From Asterias amurensis (taxonomy: Eukaryota > Echinodermata > Asteroidea > Forcipulatida > Asteriidae), in NCBI RefSeq assembly GCF_032118995.1, contig NC_092657.1, positions 13,282,139 through 13,346,138 on the forward strand: a DNA stretch of 64,000 nucleotides, given 5' to 3'. Position numbers and translations under genes: made by a program. The notes under the pieces are model-generated. The model was not told where the DNA came from and made no database searches. It was given only the letters and a program-made list of their open reading frames with translations. Positions 35,230 to 47,411 of the stretch are shown here, piece after piece. Numbering within the stretch: position 1 is the first letter of the stretch; each line of letters starts with the position of its first letter.

Positions 35230-36690
35230 GGGGTTTAGAAACACCAAATTAGCATCCACGCGACTTTATCGAAATTGGTAGCAACATTATTACAATTATA
35301 TACATTTGCTTCAAGTCAATTAAGCACGGTTTTTGAAGTTGCTGACCTTAACAAACTTCGTACTTGCGGAATACAGGGAACCTCTGGCCCAAGGGTGCAT
35401 TTTGCAAAGGGCGATTGGTCATTAACATTGCTCAACCATATGAAGGAACAATACATGAAATCGAAAAGTCGTGCTAACCAACTTCAATTTTAATCCCGTA
35501 CAATGAACGAATTTTCAGATTGAAACTACACGTGAATTATTTGTTTGTATTCTCTCCAGTTATCTAAAATTGTGGTACAGTTCTCAGTTTACCATTGTTA
35601 TACCTCTGTTCAAACTGTGAAGTTTGATTGGTCGATAACCAATCACGTGCCGTGCAACAAATACGCATGTATCATGGCTAAAGATGCTCGCTACGCGGTG
35701 TACATCACCTTGATCGTTCCCACCGTTGGACGATTTCCAGCGCTGTACCAAACTCACGCGGGCTCGAGGGAACAGGTGAATAATTGTTACTTATTTGAAC
35801 TGTTCGTCTGCTTATTAAACCATGATTAAACTAAGCATAGCTCCGTCTTAATAATGTTTGAAGATGACAACATAACTTCGAGAAGAGGATAACAATGTTA
35901 ACATTGTATAACAAAACAATTGTTGCACGCTGTGACTGGGGTCCATGCACTGTAAACAAAACATGGGTAATTGGGTGTTGGGTAAAACTATTCCAACACA
36001 CTTATTGGTAAAATCTGCTGTTGGGTAAAGGTAAGGCTTCACCAATGTTCGTACGAAATTGAGTCATTGAAGTTTGGTAATCTTTACCCAACAAAATGGT
36101 ACATAGTGCTTGCTTCAGTCGGCTTACTAGATGTTGGGTATAAAATCAGCCATATTCACCAACAATCACCAGACTAGACTGGTCCCCCGTACTCTAAGTG
36201 TGACGTCAGGGCTACAGTCACGATGTCATGTTCGCGCATAATTATCTGGAGAACTTTTGAGCAATCATCATGACGGAGTGCAACACGCTAGACATGCTTG
36301 AATAGAATATTCATCAATGGGGGCTCGACGAGCTGTACCAGACATTCTCAGGTAATACTCACAATGAATAATAACAATCAGGACAATGGAGATGACAAGA
36401 TCGTATGCTATTATTTAGAAGAAAAAAAAAACTTTGAACTTGGTGCACACGTCATCACATCGTGTGTGTGACACTGACAGTTAACTCGTGAGTCGAGTAG
36501 GCCTAGCCCGCCGTAGGCGTAGGGGTAACGTAAGATGAAATTTAAAAGTCAAAACAAGTTTGTTTTTGCAAAATTGGTTGTCAAAAATATGGTGTGTCGG
36601 TTATTTTTTTATTTATTATTTTTTTTTTTTTTTCAATTGTTGTCATGGTTGTTAAAATTTCCAGCAGACAACTTGCCATAACTTAAGTTA
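35230..36690. other. Intergenic or distal intron sequence
   Basis: No clear exon. A frame at 35674-35775 ('MAKDARYAVYITLIVPTVGR') is followed by a GT but has no domain match. A hairpin of 'gttgggtaaaggtaag' with 'aatctttacccaac' lies at 36023-36098. 'agactggtccccc' near 36180 recurs at 61825. Confidence 0.35.
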
Positions 36691-37440
36691 AGCCTGGCTA
36701 TCCAACTTTTGAGCAATGTTTAAAGGGTATTATGTACTTTTTCCCAACAAAAAACACAATGTCCACAGATTAACATTAAACTTACACAGTTTTAAGATTA
36801 TGATAGTAGAAAGCTTCCCTTGAAATTTTACTTACTGAGGTGCTGTAGTTTTTGAGAAATGAGTAAAAGTAATAATGTTCGTCTCAGTTTTAGCATGTAA
36901 AAACGTATTAACCAGTTATGCTATAGTTGTGGTATAATATCATAACTGGTTAATGGGATTTTACATGCTAAAATAATTTTGGTCTCATGAGACCAAAATG
37001 ATTTTGTGACTTGTTTTACTCATTTCTCAAAAACTACACAACCTTAGTTAGTAATATTCGAAGGGAAGCTTTCCACTATCATTATCTTCAAACCCTGTAA
37101 GTTTAATGTAAATCTGTGGACATTTTGAAAAAGTACCCGAATCCTTTAACAGACTAACGTTCAACTTTGAGGCAAATCTAAATAAAAGTTGGGCAATGTC
37201 AACACCCATCATGCCCAACGTTTGAGTAGGGTTCCTGCAAAAGAAATACTAGTGGACAAACAACATTGCATGACATGTCATTTATGCACATTTAAGTTGA
37301 ATTTTAATTTAAATATGCCAAATTAAATCATGCCCAACTTTTGAGCAGGGTTCCTGCAAAAGTATTACTCGTTGGGCGAACAAACCTTGCATGCCATCTA
37401 ATTTTTGTGCAACTTCAGGTTGAACTTTCATTTTAACAAA
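36690..37440. repeat. ~130-bp direct repeats, one unit interrupted by a family C MITE
   Basis: Units start 'catgcccaac.tttgag.agg' at about 37209 and 37341 and share 'gttcctgcaaaagta' and 'ttgcatg.cat'. A fragment of a third unit ('ccaacttttgagcaatg') at 36697-36718 is cut by the MITE at 36720. Confidence 0.6.
36720..37149. mobile_element. Foldback MITE family C, full copy
   Basis: Left TTAAAGGGTATTATGTACTT and right AAGTACCCGAATCCTTTAA; inverted halves with a second internal palindrome 'aaccagttatgctatag' / 'atcataactggtt'. TTAA at both edges. About 430 bp. Confidence 0.75.
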
Positions 37441-38103
37441 CTGTCCTTGTTTTTAAATTGTTTAATGTGTAGTGTCCGATCCCTTAACAGTAAATACGTT
37501 GGCACTGTTTATGTTGGCACTGGTTTTCTTTTAGTTTTTGAACATGAACTTGCAGTTGTGCACTGTGTACATATACATTATTTTTACTGTGGCTTTCTGA
37601 ACATTGGCATTGACTGTCTCTTGGGACAAAAAAAACGTAGCGCCTACCTACACATGTTTTAGTCTAGTTTCACGTCAACATGGTCATTGAGACTTTGTGT
37701 TGTTTAAATATATTTCTTACAATTTTAAATGGTTAAATGATTTACAATTTAGGACTTACTAGGCACCATTGACAACACATAGTTACTAACATGTCTGTGT
37801 ACCAGTGTTTCAGATGATCATTTTGGTAAATTTTAAGTTTACATGCCTCATACTAAATTAAAACATTAAATCACTAAGACATGTTATAGTCCACAAAAAA
37901 ATTGTTGTTTTTTAAGAGGAGTTTTTGATGTTTGAAAAAAATAAAACGAACGATATCAATAGATATGGAAGCTTTGGAGCTGTTAAGAGAATAGTGCTTA
38001 AAGACTCGATATAACAAAGGGACTATTATTGAATATTATTTAAAGTAGTTTATCTGGAGGTTAAAATAATATTGATGTGTTTGTATTTATTAAGTAATTT
38101 CAA

Positions 38104-38914
38104 GTGCAGCAACTCCTGATGAACCCAAAGAGAAGAAAAGAGACAGCTGAAGATGTACTTGAAAAGGTTCAGTGGCTAAAGGACAACTGTGCACCTTCTA
38201 CCAAAGTCAACGAGTACATTTCATTGACATCAAAGCACAGGGAAGAATGGGTGAAGGATAAGGAGAGAACTGTTGCAGAAATCTTGGAGGAGTCCCCCAG
38301 GCTGCTTGCTATTGTGGGATGGTAGATTTCTACCAAGTAAAATCATTTCAAACTGTGATAGTCAATGTTCTTCTTTTCTCAAGCTCTTAATTTAATTTGT
38401 TTGTCAAAGCAGTGGGATTAATATTGTCCGCATCACAATTATGGGCTGTGAGAAACTTGGTAATAATAGTTAGATAGAAGGCGACAGTCTTGAATACTAC
38501 TTGGTAGTGCTGCAACTATCACTCAGAAATCCTGGTTAATTATTGTCGTTGCTTTGCACTAGTTAAGTTTCATACAACTCGTTTGTGTACTCATTATGCT
38601 TTACAAACACTTAAAGCCCGTCAGTCCTAGCTAACGCTGACTTTGATTTGTTTTGTTTCTGAAGAGTTTTGAAATATTGGTCAGCATGTAATTAAGCTAA
38701 AGTGAGGTCAAGGTAGTGCTCCACAACTAACAATAATGTTTAATTTTATCCCTTTTACTTAAGATTTAGCAAGACTTCCAACTGATGTACCCAACAAACT
38801 AACGGACAAATGGGGCGGCTCGTCAGACGCGCTAATAGACTATGCCATACTAATGTTTCCGCTTTGGAAGGGTTAGATCTGGATGCAACTACTGATATAA
38901 AGAAAATGACTGAA
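38104..38914 (+). pseudogene. Remnant of a SAMD3-like gene, two exons
   Basis: Exon-like segment 38104-38325 follows an AG and encodes 'RRKETAEDVLEKVQWLKDNC' then 'SKHREEWV' and 'VAEILEESPRLL'. This resembles the conserved middle part of SAMD3-like proteins of fish and invertebrates. A second segment (about 38765-38914) reads 'DKWGGSSDALIDYAI' and 'LDLDATTDIKKMTE' and ends at a GT. It follows the same family in order, but the frame breaks at least once and includes stops. No start codon or SAM domain is present. Probably a decayed gene fragment; family assignment is from memory of the motif pattern. Confidence 0.5.
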
Positions 38915-39320
38915 GGTATTTTTCAGATTTTTTGAATGTCAGGTTGTTTGGTTTTTGCTTAATTCATTGGGTGAGATGTTAAACTTTCAGAATACAATTT
39001 TGAGTCTTCTCAAGTCAACCATCCTCCAGATTAATTTGAAGTGGCGGAGGATTTCCAATTGAATGCCGCATTGACATAATGCCCTTGTAATTATGATTTC
39101 CTTCATTACAGTGATAAGTTGGGTAAGACACACATAGTGTAGGTCTTTCTCATACTGAATTCATTTTAGCCATTTAAAACATTGCAGGGTCGTGGCCGTG
39201 CGATACAGGCCCCACCTTCGGCCGTGCCTTTATCGAACTGACACGAACCTGCCGGTTTTAAACGGCAGTTTAAAAACTCATCGCTACCTTTTCATTCCCT
39301 TAGTTAAAGTAGCAAAGCCA
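38915..39320. other. Intergenic
   Basis: Nothing recognised apart from a GC-rich patch 'cgtggccgtgcgatacaggc' near 39190. Confidence 0.35.
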
Positions 39321-39323
39321 AAC

Positions 39324-39444
39324 GATATGGGTGTCGGAACATAGGGGTGTCGGAATTTAGGGGTGTCGGAACAAAGGGGTGTCGGAATATATGTTGAGTT
39401 GTCGGAAAATAGGGGTGTCGGAATATAGGGATGTCGGAATATAG
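39324..39444. repeat. ~17-bp minisatellite
   Basis: About seven units of 'ataggggtgtcggaa' with small spacers and one divergent unit ('gttgagttgtcggaaa'). Confidence 0.8.
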
Positions 39445-40069
39445 AGCAGTCACCGTTTATACACATGGTGCACTCCATCATGTGCTTTAGCTATTGCCAA
39501 TCACAATCGCTTTGTCCGCTAGTGTGAATAAAGCGCTCACTGAGCGAGCAATTTCAAACGCGAAGTTAGATTATTTGATTTTTCATCAAATTATCACATT
39601 TCAGACATAAATATTTATTGGGATGTTTTCAACTATGTTTATCAATAGACCGTATAAGTTTTATGTAAATCTGTGATTATGTCAAACGAAGTGGTTTGAT
39701 GTAGGGACTTTTGTCTCATTGTCATTTGTCTGCTGAACAGCAACATATCATAAATGTATCTGTCTTTCATGGACCCGAGATTCTTAAAGGCACCTGGAAA
39801 TAGGATTTTTTTTCTTTTAAACATAAGAGTATATGTTTATTAACAATAAAACATTTTTTTGAGTAATTGTTTGTCACGATTTGTATGTTAAAAAAAAATA
39901 ATTAAGTGCTTGGGGGTGGGGGTTGACTCCGCCTACCCCTTTTGTGACGTAGGAAAAGGAAGACTTTGCTTCGATGCGTAGATAAACACACGTGCAAAAG
40001 TACATGAAATTCTAAGACGTGAGTTTGTACGCTGCGAAAAAAGGTTTTTTTTCTGGCATTTTCCCGGCA

Positions 40070-40415
40070 ATGCCGACCAGGTGTGTTGCTGCTGGATGCA
40101 GCAAAACAACTAAAGATGGGTTCAGTCTTCATCTATTTCCTGCAGATCCCAATTATAGGCGGTTGTGGGCTGCGAAAGTCAGATTAACTAGAGCAAAGTG
40201 GTCCGGTCCGACGTCTTTTTTTAGCGCTATGCAGCGAACACTTCGAGCCGTCGTGCTTCGAATCCGGGATACACCACTCATTTGACATGACGAGAAGAGC
40301 CATTCTTAAACACGACGCCGTCCCAACAATTTTTCCAGCTAGTGGGAAATCGAAGAAGGTATTTGAAAGTCGTAACAACCCAGAGGAGCATTTGCTAAAC
40401 GTGAAAAAAATTCGG
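40070..40415 (+). pseudogene. THAP zinc-finger exon inside the transposon
   Basis: ATG at 40070 opens 'MPTRCVAAGCSKTTKDGF', the C-x4-C start of a THAP finger, then 'LWAAKVRLTRAKWSGPT'. The second metal pair 'LCSEHFEPSCF' and the diagnostic 'AVPTIF' lie in a different frame. The frame changes in the T7 run at 40216-40222, most simply a one-base homopolymer change. The exon ends at 40415 before GTAAGT. The THAP module would bind DNA as the N-terminus of a transposase or THAP host protein. Confidence 0.75.
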
Positions 40416-40703
40416 GTAAGTGTGAACTTTGAGGGTATGTTTTTAGCTTTTGCCAAGTGACACGATTTTGTTCAGGGGCAGGTCCTATATGTGACCGTCC
40501 GCACATTATACAGCAGCCATAGTGCGTGCGTGCAGTCTGCTCCGTGACCGTATTTCTATAATAATACCCACATCTTACAACCCATTTGGTCACTAAAAAG
40601 TCGCATAGTTAAATAAAAATAGCAGCAATAGCTTTTGTAAAAACCACTAGGCGTTCAACATGTTCAAGTTTCAATGTACGTATGTGTGTAAAATCGTGTC
40701 TAA

Positions 40704-40832
40704 GGCCGTGTCCGAAACGGCGACTTCGGCTACAGCTACGGCTAGATCGCGCGCGTCTGCCTATTCTTCAACACTGGTAGACGCGCTGATCTAGACGTAG
40801 CTGTAGCCGAAGTCGTCGTTTCGGACACGGCC
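40704..40832. mobile_element. Palindromic MITE (GGCCGTGTCCGAA ends)
   Basis: GGCCGTGTCCGAAACGGCGA to its inverse TCGTTTCGGACACGGCC, with 'gacttcggctacagctac' / 'gtagctgtagccgaagtc' inside; TAA on both sides. A second copy is at 51778-51891. Confidence 0.8.
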
Positions 40833-41814
40833 TAAATTTGTTTTGATGTGCCATGTTCCCAGACGTAATATACGGGGGCCTGACTACAAATTTTCTCTTC
40901 AAATATCGCGCCTTGAATTACGTCACGAACAGCGCCCTCTCGGGTCGGGGCCTACTCGTAAATTTGTAAATACAATCAAAACTAATACTTTTAAACCTTA
41001 GTTAACTTTTTATTCACATTCCTCTCGTAAAAATACATATTTTAGTGACAAACTTCCAGGTGACTTTAATTCTCCCGGATAAGGTGTTTTAAAGCATCGG
41101 TCACTCATGTCTTAGAAACTATTAAGAAAGTGACAGAGCTTGACCACGTTTGCATTAACATTTAATTCTTTACACATGTTGTTCTTTGTTAACCACACTG
41201 ACAAAGTATTAAACAAACTCTCACAATTTCTTTGTTTTGGTTGTTTTTGTCCCAAACAAAAGTTAATAAGTTGAAAGTGCTGTTTGGGAATATGGTTATT
41301 GATGCTGGTAAGTGACTGCTTGGGGATAAAGTTCGGCAAATGGGGACTTTTAAAGCGCTTGGAAGCCGCAGACCTACCAGGTAAAACAACATTGTTGTCG
41401 GTAATGCGCGCATGCTCAGAACTACGTTCCAAAGTATCCCATTGCGGTGCACTAATTGTTCCTTTGTGATGCTTTGGTTTAAGTCTCTAGCGTAATAATT
41501 GTCTGGAAAAAGAAACTTCATTGAGAATACCAAAAATCAAACATTTTTAGTCATATCCGTCACTTTGTAAAACACACTGGTTTATTGTATATTAAAAACA
41601 CCGTTAATATCACAGTGACTTAACCAGCAAAAGAGTTGAAGATTAATACAATGAAGATCATGTAACCTTTGTTTACAACAGGATCGAACCTTAACAGGTC
41701 GGGTCATTTCCTGGTAGATGAGACACTACACTGCAGGGTCATATGAGTCTTCCACATAATGTAATAATTTCCACCTTAATTAAAAAGTGTAAATAGGGTT
41801 TGAGGCATTGCACG

Positions 41815-42112
41815 TTGAGGTATCGATATATATTTGGTTTGCGATAACACCATGTGTGTATCTTGTTGCCAGGTAGAGTTTGTTCTTAGAGATCTGTCTT
41901 GCTTAATTCTACTACCGCGGAGTAGATTGTTCGGGAGACTTCTGAGTTCTGAAAGAACTGTCCGCATAATTAACTATTACATGGGTGGATGGTATTGAAA
42001 TACGCTGGGACTACTACTTTAGCTTATGGGATCGTTGTTAACTGTACTACCGCGGAGTCAGTGTTTGGATGATCTCAACTTGTCGACTAGCTTGCTCTAG
42101 TCATCGTACGGT
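41815..42112. repeat. Unclassified dispersed repeat with two 'ctaccgcggagt' blocks
   Basis: 'ctactaccgcggagtag' near 41909 (palindromic) and 'gtactaccgcggagtca' near 42045, plus 'gataacaccatgtgtgtatc', which resembles the end of the palindrome at 18914. 41070-41814 before it holds nothing recognised. Confidence 0.4.
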
Positions 42113-44989
42113 GTACTTTTTCAAAACATATCTTGCTAAAAGTGGATTTTAACTTTTTCCAAAAACCCCAAAACAACAATCTTTATCTAAAAGGTCAGAT
42201 TAAGTTTGATCTGACTCTGGGTAATGTACTTATCGTGTCTACATGAGGTCCAGACTCAGTGATGTCACATGCTGTATGATCTATACAGTAACATCTAGTC
42301 GTTGGCGATGTTTGAGAACTATGTTTATTATTTCAAACTTGGATTTATAAGATACAAAACGAATTATTGAATATATATAATCATAACACAACTTTCTTGA
42401 AATCGTAAGACTGTTCTTTGCATAATGTTAGGCAGAGCAAAGTCTTTAAGTTTGGATTAGTGGTTATCATTGTTATGTACGTTGTTGGGGCTGCTCAAAG
42501 GTTGTTTCTAGGTGACGTCCACCCCATATTGTAACCACTGACAATAGTGTTTTAAAAGTGAATTTTAACCTATTTAAGAACTACACTCACAATTACATCC
42601 ACTTTATTAAAATAAAGAAAAAACATATACATATATATAAACTGAGCCTTCTTAACTTCTTGCGTCAACATTCCGTGTTTCCAATTGAAGTACCTGTACC
42701 GAATCAAGAAAACCACATCTTAAGAGAGATGTGTTGATATTTGTTTGCTTCCTTTGGTGTGAAGATTTTAACATTCTCTTACATACTTTCATTCAGCAGT
42801 TTTATTACTTTTAAAATTATTATAAATATTAAGTATATGTTGTTATTTACTACAAATGTAAGAAATATAACCAGATTCGTAATTTCTTGCCTAAATCATC
42901 CCCTGTTTTTGTTTTTTTTATCTTTAACCAAAACAGCAACCTCAAACCCTCATTAAATTTTGTTTGTATATTTATTTTATAAGTGTCTACAAGACACATC
43001 AGGTATCAAGTAATCAATATTCCTGTCATTAACGAACTGTAATTCATTGTCCAATCTAAATTGATTGGATTGATACTTTTAATCGATAATAATAACTGTA
43101 ATGATGAAATCAAGCTTTTATTTGATTCATCTGTTACAACTGGAATGTTATTGATTCTTAAAGTTACTAAGCATAATTGTTACAAAATCTACAAAATGAA
43201 CCAATAAAGTCTCGCTTCTCTATGAGTCCACGAAGTTGACCCTTAATTAAACCATTCAGGTTTTTGTGAGCACTACAGTGACAACTACATCAACTAGATT
43301 AAACAAAAATAACAATTATTATAAATAATTCTAGTTTGTGTAAAATGGTAAATTGGTCCTGCAATTGTTGTAAATTATTACAAAGAAAATTTCTTAAAAA
43401 TGAAGAAACAATTGATTTCAAAACAATTCCTCACGTCTTAGAAAAGAAATGCGCTAACCTTGATAGGTAACATGACATTTTCCCCAAGCATTTCATTACA
43501 GCATAAACATAACTAAATAATGGTTATGAACAAAGTTTATTCCGCCCTTTTAAATGTAATTACAATTGTGATCAGTAATGATAATTTGAGTTTTTGCATA
43601 GCGGCAAAAGTCAACTCCTTCCTGTGTATCTTTTAATAATCTATGAATAGAAGTATATCTATAAAACACTTATTATTTGTTATCTTAATTATTGACCATA
43701 ACATAACACATATGTTTTTGCAAATACTCACACATTCTCAAAGTCAATGACTGCTTGCGTAAACTCTCTTTGTTTGTTTTTTAATCAAAACAAGCATCCT
43801 TATTTTCTGAATAGTACTTGAGCAAAGCTTGCCAATAAATACACTGAGTATAAAGTGCTACGACATCAACAATGTATACTATTTATACCTGATGCAAAAT
43901 TTCATCTATACATACACACATTTCAACTAAGCCAAATCCATGACTGCTTGCGTAAAACTCTCTTTGTTTTGGTTAGTCAGTCAAATCAGACAATCTTAGA
44001 TTCCAGAAACTTACACAAAGATGAACGTCTGTCAGTTCTAAATTTATCAATAAACAGACTATTTCAAATATCCGATAATGAAGCAATTACCAATAAATGA
44101 ATTTCTGCTGTAAATATCTTATTATCCTTCTTTTACAAATAATTCGTCGTCTTAATGTTGGTAATTTTTTTTTAACTTAGTTTACTTGCCGTATAGTTTC
44201 ATAATTCAGTTCTTGACTGAGTAGCTCAAATCCGTCCAGTTTGTAATTGCATGTATGAAATAGTTGATGTTAATAATTACACTAAAAAAAGATTGCCCCC
44301 TTTTCTTTTAAAGTAAACTAATCGTTTTCGTTTTGTTTTGTTTCAAAAACTTTGTGCCAAAGACAAAGACATATTTACAAACAGCAGCTCTGTTTTTAGC
44401 TAATCCCCTCTTTGCTGCTAGAAATGTTACGGTACTAGCTTTTGGATTTTACAAATACAAGAATAATCTGCCTCTTGTTATTATATGTTTCACCTGGAAA
44501 CACAAGGCCTGACTGCACGGTTATAAAAATAAGCTGATAATTGATATTTCAAAAATGATTTGTTTTCTTTGGACAAGACCGTATGCCTTCAGTGGTGTTT
44601 TTTCTCACAGCAGTTTGCCCTATGATATTATTTTGAAGAAAGCCAATTATAGCATTTTCTGTTACCAAATTTAATGCATTTAATTTATTTAATTTATCTT
44701 TCAAAGAGCTTAAGTGATGCATGCACGCCACGGAGCGCCAAGGTTATTTCGTTTTGAGTTATCTGATGCTAGGCATTTATTCGTATAACAAGGCAATACT
44801 TTATTGTGTTTAACCATGGAGTCACTGAAACGAATAATGGTTCAATATGCTTATTATTAACGGAACACTTAAAACTGGGTTGCTGTAAAATCAAAGATAT
44901 TTCTGAAATGTTGGCAGACTTAAAAAAATTGATTTTGGCAAAACTCCATGTACGAGTAGGTATGGGTACACAAAACACAAAAATCGAAA
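42113..44989. other. AT-rich intergenic region
   Basis: No gene found. One diverged direct duplication: 'tgactgcttgcgtaaa.ctct' with its flank at about 43740-43810 and again at 43930-44010, about 195 bp apart. Confidence 0.45.
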
Positions 44990-45360
44990 AAAAAAGTTAT
45001 ATCAGACATTGGTTGCCATGGTTACGGCCAAAATATGATTTTCGGCAAATTTTCCAAGTTTTTACCTTTTTTAAGTGTTGAAATATAGGTGTATTGAAAG
45101 TACTGGTACGTCTTGAGGGGAAAACGTTAAGTTTTTCTTTCACACATACTGCACAACCATGTTTACTCTTACAAAAAATGTTTTTAAAAATTAAGTGTGC
45201 GATCAACTTTGGATCGAACCATTATTTCAAATAGGGGTGTTTTTGTCATATTTTCTAATAGCGAACAATAAGGGTATTGAATTGGGCCATTAGTCCGAAA
45301 GTGGTACTTTGTGGATTATGACACTTTGATAGTTGGAAGATAAGGTACCAATCTACGTAA
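44990..45360. repeat. Left part of a diverged long inverted repeat
   Basis: 'ttggttgccatggttacgg', 'cattatttcaaataggggtg' and 'agtccgaaagt' occur here in the order in which their relatives occur in the reverse complement of 47880-48265. Similarity is patchy, suggesting an old element about 3.3 kb long (44990-48265). 45361-46616 shows 'ccatggtaac' words and a C-rich tract at 46145 but nothing else. Confidence 0.45.
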
Positions 45361-46616
45361 AAATGCAATAAAATGTTTTTGTATTTTAAGTACGCGAACA
45401 CAGTTTTGCCGGAGAGTTAGCACTTTTGCAGGGGAAAAAGCGCAAAAATTACCAAAAATTATACATTATTGATAGGTAAATATCATTTTTTTGTTTTTGT
45501 TTAAATACCTTATCGGTGGAAGGGCTTTGAGGTTTAAAACAAATAAACTTTTGAAATCACCACAAAGCCCTTTGCCATGGTAACAGCTCATTTTGTGTTT
45601 TGGCAATTCTTTGCCGATTTTGTGTCTGAAAAACTGTATTTTAGCATATTATTGCAGCTCCACTAAGCAAATGCGCATTTTTTTTTTTAATTTTTATCAA
45701 ACCTTTCACATCAATACAACGAGTCGTCCTTTGTTTTACTTGAGACAAACAACAATTGATTTAACTTTTACCCTTCTGCTATTTTTAGTACAGCATTAGA
45801 GCATGTCTGTAGAAAATCGAAAAATCTGCATTTTTACCCTATTTTTGGCCTTCTAAATGACAACGTGCCAGGGGTCTCAAAATATTGTCCTTTCGGTTGT
45901 GTTTTGGGCCAACATTGGTCCTTCCATTTAGAGAAACACAATTGTATCATGTTGTAACAGTACAGCCTAAAAAAAATGCATTTTGAAGTTGTTTTCTTCG
46001 GATTGAAATAATAACATTAATAAAACAATACTTTTATTTTTTAAGTTTTCCATCAATCCGATACCTTTCATTAGCATCCTGTAGCCTTGTGGACTACCCA
46101 ACATTGACCAAGAATATTTTGAATGACCTAAGTTTTAGATGTTATACCCCCCCCCCTCCCCGCCCAGCCCCCAAGTATATCAAACTTTGTTGACAATGCA
46201 TGAAAGCGCTGTGAACAGCGCTTTCTTTTATTGATAGTCCCTTTTTTAACTTCCAATTGCACATCATTAGTAGTATACAAATTTGTAGTGTCTTCAGTTT
46301 AATTCAGAGAATATTTCCCTTTCGGTTGTGACTGGCCAATTATTTGTGTTTTCATGTCTGGCGAGCACAAATGGGCAACTGTGTCATGTAGTGACACTGT
46401 CTCAAACATGGTAATATTTGCTAAAACAAGATCAAAATAATTATCTAAAATGGCATTTATTACATGCTGAACAATGATGTTGATTGATAGAAAACAGGAT
46501 AAAATAAAGCAAAGCAACTTAAAATACAAATATAACTCTCAATTGTATACAATGTATAGTTTGAAGACTCACCCCAAGCTAATTCGGCTGGTATAGTGTT
46601 ATCCAGCTATGTTCCA

Positions 46617-46856
46617 TTAAAGGCAGTTGACACTATTGGTAATTACTCAAAATAATTATTGCACCAAACCTTACTTGGTAACGATTAATGGGGAGAAGTT
46701 AAGGGGAGAGGTATAAAACATTGTGAGAAACGGCTCCCTCATTGTTTTCGAGAAAGAAGTAAATTTCCACGAATTTGATATTATGCATATGTTGAGATAC
46801 ACCAAGAGAGAAGACTTGTCTTTGACAGTTACCAACAGTGTCTAGTGTCTTTAAAG
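46617..46856. mobile_element. Family A MITE, internally deleted
   Basis: TTAAAGGCAGTTGACACTAT at the left and AGTGTCTAGTGTCTTTAA at the right; one inverted half is shortened. Confidence 0.7.
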
Positions 46857-47222
46857 CCATTGGACCCTTTCGGTACAGAAACAAAACAGTTCACAGATTT
46901 ACAAATTACTTACAGGGTTACATAAGGTAATGGTAAAAGACTTCTCTTGAAATATTATTCCATGAAATGCTTTACTTTTTGAGAAAACAGTAAAACAATT
47001 TCAATTCTCGTTAACGAGAATTACGGATTTATTTTAAACACATGTCATGACACGGCGAAACGCGCGGAAACAAGAGTGGGTTTTCCCGTTATTTTCTCCC
47101 GACTCCGATGACCGATTAAGCCCAAATTTTCACAGGTTTGTTATTTGATATAGAAGTTGTGATACACGAAGTGTGGGCCTTGGACAATACTGTTTACCGA
47201 ACGGGTCCAATGGCTCTAAGGA
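46853..47222. mobile_element. Family A/C chimeric foldback element
   Basis: Inverted ends 'aaagccattggaccctttcg' and 'cgaacgggtccaatggctct'. The left half has family C words ('cacagatttacaaatt', 'tttttgagaaaacagtaaaa') and the right half family A words ('aaattttcacaggtttgtta'). It suggests recombination between families or a common ancestor. Confidence 0.5.
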
Positions 47223-47411
47223 ACTCGGAAATTAATTGATTTTCGTAACCATCAGTTGAACAGTCACTGATTCTGTGATGCCTGTGCGCCGCGTTTGGGA
47301 CGTGTAAGACATTTTTGATAGTTCAAACAAAGAGCTGTGAACGTCCATGTTGTCAAGAAAATTGAAAATTGTGTTGATGATTGTAGCTGCTATAGCCAAA
47401 CGTAAATGACC

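Larger units (their letters stand above)
39784..41069 (+). mobile_element. Kolobok/T2-like DNA transposon carrying a THAP exon (non-autonomous)
   Basis: Ends TTAAAGGCACCTGGAAAT and ACTTCCAGGTGACTTTAA form terminal inverted repeats; TTAA at 39784-39787 and 41066-41069 is the likely target duplication. Inside is a THAP-domain exon (40070-40415) but no DDE catalytic domain, so it cannot move itself. A palindromic MITE (40704-40832) is inserted in its right half. THAP domain plus TTAA targets plus TTAAAGG ends are traits known for the Kolobok superfamily and the Xenopus T2 MITEs. Confidence 0.7.

Noticed and set aside
35378-35490. Continuation of the discoidin domain after 'ARLNYQ' ('GNLWPKGAFCKG')
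   Set aside because: The phase would fit, but the acceptor lacks a pyrimidine tract, the sequence does not match the domain core and a stop follows soon.
35674-35775. A fourth exon of the discoidin gene or a separate small gene
   Set aside because: A frame with a GT at its end exists but shows no discoidin signature and no convincing acceptor.
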